Shown here piece by piece: positions 9,188-18,376 of a DNA stretch of 64,000 nt. Below the pieces are notes generated by a model, which searched no databases, was not told the DNA's origin, and worked only from the letters and a program-made list of their open reading frames with translations. The stretch lies in NCBI GenBank assembly GCA_020442165.1, contig JAGRKV010000051.1:434001-498000 (forward strand), written 5' to 3'. The DNA is from Hyphomicrobiaceae bacterium (GTDB lineage Bacteria; Pseudomonadota; Alphaproteobacteria; Rhizobiales; Hyphomicrobiaceae). How positions within the stretch are numbered: the first letter of the stretch is position 1; every line of letters starts with the position of its first letter. Position numbers and translations under genes: made by a program.

Positions 9188-11400
9188 GGGCTGCCTTCGC
9201 CCTTGAAGCCGATCTCGAACTCGACGCGACGATTGGCGCTGGTGGGACCGGTTGCAGGCGAGATGTCGATCATCGACAGCCGCCCCACGGCGATCAAGTT
9301 CGACGCCGGGATGCCGCGCTCTACAAGTTCGTCTCGCACTCGTTCGGCTCGGCGCTGCGACAGCGTGGAATTGCGGGTCGTGGTGCCGCGCTCGTCGGTG
9401 TAGCCAACGACGCGCAGAAATACGCCGGCCTTGCCGAGCAGTTTCGCCAGTTCGTCGAGCTGCGCGTTGGCCACGACGGTGTCGCGGAACTCGGCATTCT
9501 CGCCAAAGAATATCGCGTTGGTCTTCACGAAGCTCGACAGCTGCTCGATTGGCGTGGGGATGTGCGTGGGAGCCGGCGCGGGCTTGGGAATCGACCGGAG
9601 TGTGATCTCCGATTGCAGCAGTGCAAGCGTAATAAGCTGGGCGCGCCGCGCCTGATCGGCCAAGCTCTCGGCAGATGTCACATAAGCAGGCTGATCGGCG
9701 GGCGGCGGCAAAGCTGGAACTGTGGACGAGGAAGGTACTGCCGCGGCCAGATCGTTCTCCCGCTCGATTGCCGTGATGGCCGCATGCAGCGCATCGGCCT
9801 GGCCGTTAAGGCGCGCGGCAAGTTTTTCAGCGGCTGCACCTGCGGGAAGGTCTTCGCCGATCTCCTTGCCGGCATCACCAAGGCTCAGCGCAGCGGCGGC
9901 GAGCGCGGGCGCCAGCTTCTTGACGGTTGTGGTGATTTCAGCGCGACCGCCCGAGGCTGCAAGTGCCTTCAGTTTTTCCAGATATGCAGTGGCGGCGGAA
10001 AGGCCCTGGCGTGCGTTGTCGAGCGCACCCAGTGTTGAACGCCGCCAGCTTTCGCGATTGAACGTGCCCAATTCGCGACGCAGGGCGGCAATTTCCGGGG
10101 CAGCATCGCGGGCCCCCTGCGGCACGACCGATATGCGATTGTTGATTGCCGTTGCGGGCAGGGCCTCGGCGAGGCGGCCGAGAACAGCCTGAAGGGCCGC
10201 CGTGTTGGGCGCCAGACCGGTAATCGTCATGGCGCGGCCGCGCGGTGCGACATGCAGTGTCGTCGGATAGCCGCGAATCTCCGCGCTGTTCTCGATGACT
10301 TCCTTGGCGATCGCCTGGACACGGTTTGTTTCATAGTTAATCCATGTCGACCAGGCGAACCAAGCGATCGCTGGCAGCAGGATCACCGCTGCGAGTAATT
10401 TTGCCGGACTTATCCCGAGGGCCGGCGCATCAAGCTCCTCGTACTGTCTGGATATGCGCTCAGTGAGCCTGGGACCGAGTGACGAGAGGCTGGAGCGGGC
10501 AAGTTCGGGGTTCTCGCGTTCGCCGTGCAATCCGGAAACCGTCTTCAGGAATTCATCATCGATGACCTGCTCGATCGATGCTCCCGCGGTGCCGGCACAC
10601 TTGGCAGCGAGGAGATATCCCGGGGAGCCGCGCAGATAGACCTGCTTCTCGCCAAGGTCGATCTCGCGCAGTGCATTCTCGTTGGTTTGCAGCGCCTCGG
10701 TTGCAAACGAGTTGATTGCAGTCAGCACGCCACCCAGGACATGATCCTGGTTCCTGGTGCCGGGACTGTCGGGCCATCGCGCAACAAGCTCGCCGGTGCC
10801 TCGCCTTATCAGAAGCAGGTCTTCGACCTCGACGCGCTGGCTTTCCGCGAGCGCCAGTTCCGCCATCGAGCGCCCCGAAGTGAGGCTCTTGATGCGCAGC
10901 ATCAAGCGGTTGCTTTCCAAGCGCCGGTTGACCTGCTTGACGAGATCGCGCATGGCGCTCGCCACGTAGGCTTTCACCATCTGCCCGGTCATTGGATAGA
11001 GGGCTTCGACCAGCGCATCCTGGCTATTGACGATCTCGGTCTTGACCGTCTTGACGACAACGGGTGCGAGCGAGGTTTCCAGTGCTTCATGGCGCTCAGT
11101 TTCGGCCCGAACGATGGCACCATCCAGAACGTCGGCGACAGAGCGTGAAAAGCTGTCGGTTGTGCCGGCCCGCTCGAACACAGCATCGATGCGCCGTGCA
11201 AGCTCTGCTCTTGCACCTTCCTCATAGGCCTGGCGGTCCTGGATCGTCGCTTTCGTTTCCTGAAGCTGATTGCCAAGTGTGTTCAGCTGGCGCGCGAGTT
11301 CGGCCAGGCGCTCTGCCTCGCTGTCGAACAGCAGCTCCTTCAGCTTTGTCACGCTATGCGACATCGCACCTTCGGACATTCGTGGCGTCTCCCCGCTCAC
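9184..11400 (-). CDS. Membrane-anchored OmpA-family protein with cytosolic GTPase-partner-like region
   Basis: A 738-residue protein without a signal peptide. Residues 15-150 are helical and coiled-coil-like. Residues 190-275 (VEDLLLIRRGTGELVARWP, then a helix, then EKQVYLRGSPGYLLAAKCAG) resemble a Roadblock/longin-type domain. A single membrane helix lies at 332-350. Residues 360-427 look like a BON-type domain (MTITGLAPN). A helical stretch and Pro-rich linker follow, and residues 625-735 are an OmpA peptidoglycan-binding domain (VVGYTDERGTTTRNSTLSQRRAERV). The topology is therefore cytosol, one span, then periplasm. It sits between a coiled-coil gene (17 bp gap) and the small GTPase gene (4 bp overlap). 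The Roadblock/longin reading is by eye and needs structure prediction. Confidence 0.88.
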   Translation of the reverse strand: MSGETPRMSEGAMSHSVTKLKELLFDSEAERLAELARQLNTLGNQLQETKATIQDRQAYEEGARAELARRIDAVFERAGTTDSFSRSVADVLDGAIVRAETERHEALETSLAPVVVKTVKTEIVNSQDALVEALYPMTGQMVKAYVASAMRDLVKQVNRRLESNRLMLRIKSLTSGRSMAELALAESQRVEVEDLLLIRRGTGELVARWPDSPGTRNQDHVLGGVLTAINSFATEALQTNENALREIDLGEKQVYLRGSPGYLLAAKCAGTAGASIEQVIDDEFLKTVSGLHGERENPELARSSLSSLGPRLTERISRQYEELDAPALGISPAKLLAAVILLPAIAWFAWSTWINYETNRVQAIAKEVIENSAEIRGYPTTLHVAPRGRAMTITGLAPNTAALQAVLGRLAEALPATAINNRISVVPQGARDAAPEIAALRRELGTFNRESWRRSTLGALDNARQGLSAATAYLEKLKALAASGGRAEITTTVKKLAPALAAAALSLGDAGKEIGEDLPAGAAAEKLAARLNGQADALHAAITAIERENDLAAAVPSSSTVPALPPPADQPAYVTSAESLADQARRAQLITLALLQSEITLRSIPKPAPAPTHIPTPIEQLSSFVKTNAIFFGENAEFRDTVVANAQLDELAKLLGKAGVFLRVVGYTDERGTTTRNSTLSQRRAERVRDELVERGIPASNLIAVGRLSMIDISPATGPTSANRRVEFEIGFKGEGSP

Positions 11401-11417
11401 CTGTTTTCACGCCAGCA

Positions 11418-11723
11418 TTATTCGCGAGGGATCTTGCGGATGCGCTCGCCGAGATCCAGCACGCTCTTTGCGAGTTCGTCGAATGCGGCGCGGCGATCCG
11501 CTCCGACTTCGCCTGCCAGGGCTTCGAGCCGTGCATGCAGTGCCGCGAGGCGGCTGCCCACGGAGTGCTCGAGTTCGTTGAGGCGGCCTTCAAGGGCGGC
11601 AAGCCGGCGCTCTGTCTGGCGCACGACGTCGCCCACCAGCAGGTCGCGGATCTGTTCCATTTTCTCATCATTGCGATCGCCCTGCTGCGGCGTGCGGAGC
11701 TGATCGAGGGAGGTGGCGTTCAT
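11418..11723 (-). CDS. Small coiled-coil protein, first gene of the signalling series
   Basis: A 101-residue soluble protein, mostly heptad-like helix from residue 20 to 95 (LLVGDVVRQTERRLAALEGR, then repeated Leu/Ala/Glu positions). I recognise no family. Its gene precedes the OmpA-type gene by 17 bp on the same strand, so it is probably made with it; the OmpA-type protein also has N-terminal coiled-coil stretches, and direct binding would be a simple hypothesis. The ATG at 11723 is used. Confidence 0.68.
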   Translation of the reverse strand: MNATSLDQLRTPQQGDRNDEKMEQIRDLLVGDVVRQTERRLAALEGRLNELEHSVGSRLAALHARLEALAGEVGADRRAAFDELAKSVLDLGERIRKIPRE

Positions 11724-12285
11724 TTGCCGAATGCCTTCTAATAAACTCTGACGGATGCGTGACGCGCGCGGAACCGCAGCGTCAGCATGACCACGTCGGA
11801 TCTATGGAACCCTTGCGCTTGCAAGTCATATCCGCGTGAAATTCAATTCAAGCCCTGATCTTCTTTTCGGTACGACTTCTTCGGAATTAAGGCGCTAGGT
11901 GCTGTCGAATGGCCTGCTGAATTTACTCGGTTCGCGCGCCGCCACGGCATGAGGCGGGCAGGCATGTCGCTTGCTCTTGCTCCTCTGCGGTTCGCGTGCA
12001 GCTTCTTATGTTGGTCATTCAACCCGATAAATGTGTTCCGTCCAAGGGTTATGCGACAGCATATCTTACCCCCTTTCATCGTCCCACACCATTGGCGGAA
12101 ATAGTAAAAAATCGCCATAGATCGTCAAACAGGGTTTTAAATGAAAGCGTCTTATGGACCGTGTTCGGGGCCGCGTTTAACTGCATTGGACGAGTTGCTG
12201 GCTACGCCCCGACGATCGGGTGAGCGTTTGTCGGCAGCACTGCAATGTTGAAGTGGCTGCAGGTCTTGGGGGAAAAACGACCAGA
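11724..12285. other. Divergent intergenic region of the signalling locus
   Basis: About 560 bp between the leftward coiled-coil gene and the rightward CHASE2 gene. It presumably carries both promoters. The stretch 12095-12170 is AT-rich and includes an inverted repeat TGGCG (12093-12097) and CGCCA (12113-12117), too short to name. Short open frames here show no family and no ribosome site. If the CHASE2 protein starts at the GTG at 12220, the gap is 66 bp shorter. Confidence 0.4.
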
Positions 12286-13512
12286 ATGACAGCTGGTGTG
12301 CGAAGGCCGGGCTTATTTCGGGCAGGGGGAGAAACGGCAGGCCGGCGCGGTTTGGCGCTGGCGCTATTGTTTGCTGCAATGGCGGCTGCCTTTCTGCCGC
12401 GACTGCCTGCGGACTGGTCGACCCGCATTCTGGCCCCTGGCTGGATGCCGCACCAGATTGTGCAGCTCCTGGAATATTCAAACGATGTTCAGGTGGCGGT
12501 TCTGGCTGACCGGCTGGCAGGGCCGCATCCGCGTGTCGCGATCGTTCTGATAACGGATGAGACACTTGCCGAGCTTCCGTATATTTCGCCGATCGACCGA
12601 GGACTTCTCGCCCGGGTCGTGAAAGCCGTCGATGGGCTTGGTGCCCGTGCCATAGGTCTCGACATCCTCTTCGATCAGGCAACCGAGCCCGACAAGGATG
12701 CTGCCTTGATCGAGCGGTTCAGGCTTTCGCGCGCGGCACTGGTGCTCGGCGGCGCCGACGAACGCACGCCGCTGGCGCCAAGGCGGCGGTCCTGGCAGAC
12801 CTCGTTCATGCAACGAGCGGGGTTGCCATTTGGGTATCTCAACCTGCGTTATGACGTCAGGGAAGCGGCACTGACGCATGTCGTGCGCAGCCGGGCCAGC
12901 GCCGCACCGAACTCGGCATTCAAGAAAAGTTTTGCGGAGCTGCTGGCGGAGCGCGCGGGCATCCGTTCGGTCCCTGAGAGCAGGCGCATTGCCTGGTTGC
13001 GGCCACCGCTTTCCGGCGGCGAGACGTTCACGACCGTTGATGCCGATGCCGTACTTGCGGCCGATCGCGAACCGGATGGTATTCTCGCGCGGGCGCTAGA
13101 GGCGCAACTCGACGGGCGGATCGTTCTGATTGGTGGTGATATCGATGGCCGCGACCGGCATCCCACGCCGCTGTCGCTGGTCGATGGTCAAGATACACTG
13201 GGTATTGCAATCCATGCCCAGATTCTCGCCGGGCTCATGGATGGCCGCTCCCTCAGCGATCTGACGCCGGCGGGCGTTTCATTTCTTGCTGGCGTTGCAA
13301 CCCTTCTGGGTGCGCTGATCGGCTGGTTCGCGGCCCGGCGGCGCCTCGTTTTCACTCTCGCCATCGGTGTTGGTACGCTGATCGTCATGGGCGTGAGTGC
13401 CATCGTGTTGTGGCAATTCCGTTCCATAGTTCCGGTGGCGCTGCTGATTGCATCGCTCGTTGGCGCTGCGGTCGTTATGCGGCTTGCGCGCTCCTGGCTT
13501 GCGCAGGGTTGA
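12286..13512 (+). CDS. CHASE2-domain membrane protein without output domain
   Basis: About 408 residues. An N-terminal hydrophobic helix (LALALLFAAMAAAFLPRL) is followed by a periplasmic CHASE2 sensory domain, with the hallmark segments VAIVLITDETLAELP...PIDRGLLARVV and GARAIGLDILFDQ. Near the C-terminus are three membrane helices (from GVSFLAGVATLLGALIGW to VALLIASLVGAAVVM), and the chain ends there. CHASE2 proteins usually continue into a cyclase, kinase or GGDEF domain; none is present. The ATG at 12286 has a G-rich site upstream; a GTG at 12220 is also possible. It is followed by a FecR-like exported protein and lies opposite the GTPase/OmpA/kinase series. Confidence 0.87.
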   Translation: MTAGVRRPGLFRAGGETAGRRGLALALLFAAMAAAFLPRLPADWSTRILAPGWMPHQIVQLLEYSNDVQVAVLADRLAGPHPRVAIVLITDETLAELPYISPIDRGLLARVVKAVDGLGARAIGLDILFDQATEPDKDAALIERFRLSRAALVLGGADERTPLAPRRRSWQTSFMQRAGLPFGYLNLRYDVREAALTHVVRSRASAAPNSAFKKSFAELLAERAGIRSVPESRRIAWLRPPLSGGETFTTVDADAVLAADREPDGILARALEAQLDGRIVLIGGDIDGRDRHPTPLSLVDGQDTLGIAIHAQILAGLMDGRSLSDLTPAGVSFLAGVATLLGALIGWFAARRRLVFTLAIGVGTLIVMGVSAIVLWQFRSIVPVALLIASLVGAAVVMRLARSWLAQG

Positions 13513-13572
13513 AATGACTGGGATGCGCTGGTGAAGTGTCCACGGTACGTGATTTGGAAAGAGGGGTTCTTG

Positions 13573-14376
13573 ATGCGCAAGAAGGTTGGCGGACCGGTTC
13601 TGATTGCAGCAACGCTTGGAATGTTTGGGATACTTACCGGCGCAGGCTCTGCTGTCGCGGACGTCATCGTTATCGGGGCAAGCGGCGCATCCGTTAAACC
13701 GGGTCAGGTCCTGACGAGCGACGCCACTCTTAGTCTGCCGGGCGGGGCGCGCGTTCGTGTCATGCTCGCTTCTGGGCGAACGCAGGAGCTCAAGGGGCCG
13801 GGCCAGATCAAGATCGGCGACCTCGGTAAGGGCGAGGCTGTCAACGAAAGCCTGTGGAACGACGTCAAGCGTCTTGTCGCGACGCAGACAAGCGCACGGG
13901 AAAGCGAATTGGGTGCCGTCCGTTCGGTTGCGCCAACGAAAAGCAGCCGATCGTTCTCAGCGTCTCGGGGTGGTGAGGCTCTGGGTGAACTGGGTGCTGC
14001 CGGGACGGCATTTTCCTGGCGGCGTGTCTCGGTCGACCGCGAGGGTGATGTCTGCGTCGAGAAAAGCGCTCCCATCGAATTGGTGCGTAATTCGCCGGGG
14101 CGGCCGCTGGCTGTCACGATCGTCAATATCCAAGCCAAGAAGCGCGGCATGGCGGAGTTCTCTGCGGGATCTGCAACCACATCGTGGCCCGCATCTGTCG
14201 GCAGTGACGTTGGGCTTTACGCCGTCGTTCTGCCTGACGGTGGGCGGCACGAGGTGCGCCTGCGTCCGATCAAGCCGTTGCCTGCGGCCGACGATACGCT
14301 GCGCGTGCTGCATGGTCAGCGCTGCCTGGCGCAGGTGGAAGCCTGGCTCAGGGGGCAAATGACGGCGAGCCGCTGA
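13573..14376 (+). CDS. Exported FecR-like protein
   Basis: About 267 residues with a signal peptide ending near GSAVADV. Residues 30-80 (ASVKPGQVLTSDATLSLPGG, then ARVRVMLASGRTQELKGPG) resemble the FecR-type beta domain found in periplasmic signalling proteins. The rest, including a C-terminal segment with a pair of cysteines (DVCVEK and GQRCLAQ), is not recognised. The ATG at 13573 has GAGGGG 6 bp upstream. It follows the CHASE2 gene by 60 bp and converges on the ferredoxin oxidoreductase gene with a 7 bp gap. CHASE2 plus FecR-type pairs recur in alphaproteobacteria and cyanobacteria; a role in sensing envelope state is inferred. Confidence 0.72.
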   Translation: MRKKVGGPVLIAATLGMFGILTGAGSAVADVIVIGASGASVKPGQVLTSDATLSLPGGARVRVMLASGRTQELKGPGQIKIGDLGKGEAVNESLWNDVKRLVATQTSARESELGAVRSVAPTKSSRSFSASRGGEALGELGAAGTAFSWRRVSVDREGDVCVEKSAPIELVRNSPGRPLAVTIVNIQAKKRGMAEFSAGSATTSWPASVGSDVGLYAVVLPDGGRHEVRLRPIKPLPAADDTLRVLHGQRCLAQVEAWLRGQMTASR

Positions 14377-14383
14377 CGGTCGG

Positions 14384-17300
14384 CTATTCCGCGATGCCGC
14401 GGCGCTCATCGTGCGCGGCGGCTTCGTCAAATGCCTTCCGCAATAAGTGCCGCTCTTCAAGAGCACTTGCCATTGCGCGCTGCTTGACTGCGCCAAAGCC
14501 CCGTATGGCGAGGGGCCAGCGGGCGAGCGCCACTGCTGCAGTGTGGCTTGCCGCGGACAGGTTTGCGACGATGATGTCGAGGTCCTGCTCGTAGTCGGCA
14601 ATGAGCTGGCGCTCAGCGCGCCGTTCGGTGCTGTAGCCAAAAATATCGAGGCGTGTGCCGCGCAAGCGCTTGGCTCTCGCGAGCAAGCGCAGCGCCGGCA
14701 TGATCCATGGCCCGAAACGGCGTTTGAGCGGGCGGCCGGTGTCCGGGTCCTTTGGAGAGAGCAGGGGCGGGGCTAGGTGAATCCGCATTGAGGTTACGCC
14801 GCTGAACTCAGTGGAGATCATACGGGCGAAGCGGCCATCGGTGTAGAGGCGCGCGACCTCGTATTCGTCCTTGATGGCCAGCAGCCGGTGATAGGCAATG
14901 GCGACGGCTTCGGTGAGGGCTTTACTCTCGTGGCGGCTGTGTACGTCGCGCTTGAGAATTGCAGCAATGCGGTGCTCATATCGCGCGGCGAGATCTGCGT
15001 CCTGGTATTTAGCAAGATCGGTTGCGCGAATGGCAATGAGCTGTTCGATCGTGTCGCTGGTTCGTGTTTGGGCCTTTGCTGGCAAGGTTTCAGCCAACCG
15101 TTGCAGAGCCTCCCGATCATGGGCCGCAAGTCGGCCGATACGGAATGCCTGCGTGTTGGCGGCGACATCGACTCCGTTGATAGCAATCGCCGTTTCAATA
15201 TTGTCTGAGGGAATAGGCAGGTAGCCACGCTGATAGGCGAAGCCCACGAGCATCATATTGGCGTAGATGGCGTCGCCCAGCATCGTCTCGGCGATGCGAT
15301 GGGCATCGAACAGCGTGGGCGGTTGTGTGCCTGAGCGTCGCGTGATCGCGCCACGCAGTTTATCGACGGGTGTGACGAGGTCAGGCGTGCGCGTGAATTC
15401 GCCGAGTGTCGCTGCATGGTCAGAAACGATCAGCGCGGTATGTCCCGGCGACACCATCTCAAGGATCTTATTTGACGCCGTGACGACAAGATCGCCGCCC
15501 AGCACGACATCGGCGCCTTCGACACCGATGCGAATGGCGTGGATGTCGGCGGGCTTTGCCGCAATGCGCATGTGGCAGGCGACGGGCCCGCCCTTCTGCG
15601 CAATGCCTGTTACATCGATGGCGCCAAAGCCGAGGCCCGCGAGGTGCGCGGCCTGTCCCAAAACCGCGGTGATTGTGACGACGCCAGTGCCACCGATGCC
15701 TGTTGCAAGAATGGCAAGGGGTTTTTCAAGTGGCGGGCGGATTGGTTCGGGCAAGTGGCTTGCCGTTGCATTCAATTCGGCTGGTGTGCGGCGGCGCGGT
15801 GTTGCGCCTTCGAGCGTGACGAAGCTGGGGCACAATCCGTCGATGCAACTCATGTCCTTGTTGCAGGCGGACTGGTCTATGGTGCGTTTGCGTCCGAACT
15901 CTGTCTCCAGTGGTGCCAGGGCGACGCAATTGGAGGTGACGCCGCAATCGCCGCAACCTTCGCAGACCAACGGGTTGATGGCGATGCGGATCGCGGGATC
16001 AGGTGCTGTTCCGCGCCGCCGCCTGCGGCGCAGCTCGGCGGCGCAGGTCTGATCGTAGATGAGGACGGTGACGCCATCGATTGCGGCCAGGTCCTTCTGT
16101 ACGGCATCGAATTCGCTACGCGGGTGAATGCTGACGCCTTGGGGCAGGGCGCCGCCCATGTCGCGATGCGGCTGGTCGCTGACGACTGCAACCTTTGAGG
16201 CGCCTTCGGCGACGAGCTGGCGTGCCATCTGCGCGAGTGTCATGCCGCCATCGAGATGCTGGCCGCCGGTCATGGCGACGGCGTCATTGAACAGCAGCTT
16301 GTAGGTCATCGTCACGCCTGAAGCGATTGCCGCGCGCATGGCGAGGCTGCCGGAATGCACGTATGTCCCGTCGCCGATGTTCTGGTAGACGTGGCGGCGT
16401 TTCGAGAATGGCGCCTCGCCGATCCAGTTGGCGCCCTCCGCGCCCATCTGCGTGAAGCCTTCGGTCGCTCGGTCCATCCACTGCACCATGTAGTGGCAGC
16501 CGATGCCGGCGTAGGCGCGCTCGCCCTCCGGTACGCGCGTCGATGTGTTGTGCGGGCAGCCGGCACAGAAATATGCGCGGCGCTGGACGGTTTCGGGGGA
16601 AGTGGGGCGGCGGTCCTGGGCTGTTTGCAGTTCGGATGTGCGCCGGGCCAGTGCGGTGTCGCCGGTAGCGGCGGCAAGCCGGTTGCCAATGACGATTGCG
16701 ATCTGAAGAGGATCGAGCGCGCCTGAGGCGGGAAAGAGTGCGTGGCCCTGCTCGTCGCGCTTGCCGATGATGCGCGGGCGATGATCCAGATCGTAGAGGA
16801 TCTCCTTCGCCTGTGTCTCGATCAGAGCTCGCTTTTCTTCGATGACGATGAGCAGGTCGAGGCCGTTGGCGAACGTCTTGAGGCCCTCGGGTTCAAGCGG
16901 CCAGACCAGCGCAATGTTGCGGAGTTTCAAACCAAGTGCAGCGGCCCGGTTATCGACCAGTCCCAGCATGTCGAGGGCCTGGCGGGTGTCGGAATAGCTT
17001 TTGCCTGAGGCGATGACGCCAATGCGTGGATTTGTGCCGCCATCGAGAATGGTGTGGTCCAGTTTGTTGGCGCGCACGAAGGCATGAATCGCATCGCGCT
17101 TGTGCTCGTGCCAGCGCTGCTCCTTGGCGAGCGGGGGATCCGCCAGACGGATGTTGAGGCCGCCAGGCGGCATGGCGTAGTCGGCGGGTGTCGGCAGGGT
17201 GATCTTCAATCGTCCCGGATCGGCATCGACGACCGCGGTGCTTTCGACATTATCCTTGACGCATTTGATGCCAACCCATGTTCCGGCGAACCGCGACATG

Positions 17301-17860
17301 GCAAAGCCGTAAAGGCCGAGGTCGATGAGGTCCTGTACGCCGGTCGGGTTGAGGATCGGTATCATGGCATCGACAAAGGCGAACTCTGACTGGTGCGCGG
17401 ATGTCGAGCTTTCGCAGATGTGATCGTCGCCCATCAGTGCGACGACGCCGCCGTTGGGCGATGTGCCGGCATGGTTGGCGTGGCGGAGTGCATCGCCCGA
17501 TCGGTCGACGCCGGGGCCCTTGCCGTACCAGACGCCAAAGACGCCATCGAAGCGGCCTTCGTCGCGCAACTCCGCCTGCTGCGTGCCCCACAAGGCGGTC
17601 GCGGCGAGGTCCTCGTTGATCGCTGGATGAAAGACGATGTCAGCTGCGGGAACACGTTCGCCCGCGAGTGCAAAAGCAGTTTCCAAGGTGGCAATGGGCG
17701 AGCCGCGATAGCCCGTGACATAACCTGCCGTATTAAGGCCAGCGGCGCGGTCACGCGCCTTCTGCATCAGCACCAGACGGACGATTGCCTGCATGCCGTT
17801 GAGGAGCTGATGCGGTTTTGAAAGATCGAACTTTTCGGTGAGCCGAGGCGTCGGCTGCAT
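14384..17860 (-). CDS. Indolepyruvate ferredoxin oxidoreductase, fused alpha/beta
   Basis: A 1158-residue fused 2-oxoacid:ferredoxin oxidoreductase of the proteobacterial IorAB type. It oxidatively decarboxylates aryl pyruvates such as indolepyruvate to acyl-CoA. The order is: N-terminal pyruvate-binding region, a Cys cluster CAGCPHNTS (about 430), the thiamine-diphosphate binding region around IGDGTYVHSG (about 490), a ferredoxin-like Cys region CEGCGDCGVTSNC...CNKDMSCIDGLCPSF (635-675), then the gamma/beta domain from ILATGIGGTGVVTI (about 715). Full length for the family. It is monocistronic; no ferredoxin or aromatic aminotransferase gene lies beside it. Confidence 0.94.
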   Translation of the reverse strand: MQPTPRLTEKFDLSKPHQLLNGMQAIVRLVLMQKARDRAAGLNTAGYVTGYRGSPIATLETAFALAGERVPAADIVFHPAINEDLAATALWGTQQAELRDEGRFDGVFGVWYGKGPGVDRSGDALRHANHAGTSPNGGVVALMGDDHICESSTSAHQSEFAFVDAMIPILNPTGVQDLIDLGLYGFAMSRFAGTWVGIKCVKDNVESTAVVDADPGRLKITLPTPADYAMPPGGLNIRLADPPLAKEQRWHEHKRDAIHAFVRANKLDHTILDGGTNPRIGVIASGKSYSDTRQALDMLGLVDNRAAALGLKLRNIALVWPLEPEGLKTFANGLDLLIVIEEKRALIETQAKEILYDLDHRPRIIGKRDEQGHALFPASGALDPLQIAIVIGNRLAAATGDTALARRTSELQTAQDRRPTSPETVQRRAYFCAGCPHNTSTRVPEGERAYAGIGCHYMVQWMDRATEGFTQMGAEGANWIGEAPFSKRRHVYQNIGDGTYVHSGSLAMRAAIASGVTMTYKLLFNDAVAMTGGQHLDGGMTLAQMARQLVAEGASKVAVVSDQPHRDMGGALPQGVSIHPRSEFDAVQKDLAAIDGVTVLIYDQTCAAELRRRRRRGTAPDPAIRIAINPLVCEGCGDCGVTSNCVALAPLETEFGRKRTIDQSACNKDMSCIDGLCPSFVTLEGATPRRRTPAELNATASHLPEPIRPPLEKPLAILATGIGGTGVVTITAVLGQAAHLAGLGFGAIDVTGIAQKGGPVACHMRIAAKPADIHAIRIGVEGADVVLGGDLVVTASNKILEMVSPGHTALIVSDHAATLGEFTRTPDLVTPVDKLRGAITRRSGTQPPTLFDAHRIAETMLGDAIYANMMLVGFAYQRGYLPIPSDNIETAIAINGVDVAANTQAFRIGRLAAHDREALQRLAETLPAKAQTRTSDTIEQLIAIRATDLAKYQDADLAARYEHRIAAILKRDVHSRHESKALTEAVAIAYHRLLAIKDEYEVARLYTDGRFARMISTEFSGVTSMRIHLAPPLLSPKDPDTGRPLKRRFGPWIMPALRLLARAKRLRGTRLDIFGYSTERRAERQLIADYEQDLDIIVANLSAASHTAAVALARWPLAIRGFGAVKQRAMASALEERHLLRKAFDEAAAHDERRGIAE

Positions 17861-18001
17861 CAGTGCCTCCGGCTTGAAATGTGAATACGTGAGCGTGGTT
17901 TGCTGCAGGAACGGTATGCGGCAGGAGAGGCCAACATTTCTGCGTGGCAGAGCGTGTCACGCTTTGTGGCGGCGCGCAATCGTCGTTACCGCAAACGGAA
18001 A

Positions 18002-18022
18002 ACCCCGGCTATGGACCGGGGT
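18002..18022 (-). terminator. Rho-independent terminator after DUF2853 gene
   Basis: Perfect 7-bp stem ACCCCGG (18002-18008) and CCGGGGT (18016-18022) with a 7-nt loop. On the minus strand the stem is followed by TTTTCCGTTT, fitting a terminator for the leftward DUF2853 gene that ends 31 bp before it. Confidence 0.72.
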
Positions 18023-18052
18023 CTTCGATTGTTTGAGTGCTGCGCCGCCAGG

Positions 18053-18376
18053 TCAGCCGGCGAGCGCGTCAAGTTTGCCAAACTTCTCGGCCAGCAAATA
18101 ATAGAAGGTGACGCGATGCTTCTGCTTGTCGCCCTTCATCTTCTCGCACACCTCCTTAATGGCGGCATCAAGGGCCTTGTCGTCATCGCCGAGCGCCAGT
18201 TTTTTCTTGCACCAGCTGTCGCGCACGCGATCGAGTTCGCTCTTGTCTGAGCAGGAAACGAGCGAAGCGTCCTTGCTCCTGAGCGCGATGCCAAGGTGCT
18301 TGACGATGCCGGCAACCGCCTTCTCGTTGGCGCCGGGAACGTAGCGCTTCAGATCATCGAGGTGTTCGGTGCTCAT
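18053..18376 (-). CDS. DUF2853 family protein
   Basis: A 107-residue soluble helical protein matching the DUF2853 pattern: an N-terminal DLKRYVPGANEKAVAGIVKH, a central LVSCSDKSELDRVRDSWCKK and a C-terminal KHRVTFYYLLAEKFGKL. The family is common in alpha- and gammaproteobacteria and small; its function is unknown. No signal peptide. A terminator follows the gene, and about 290 bp separate it from the next gene upstream, so it is transcribed alone. Confidence 0.85.
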   Translation of the reverse strand: MSTEHLDDLKRYVPGANEKAVAGIVKHLGIALRSKDASLVSCSDKSELDRVRDSWCKKKLALGDDDKALDAAIKEVCEKMKGDKQKHRVTFYYLLAEKFGKLDALAG

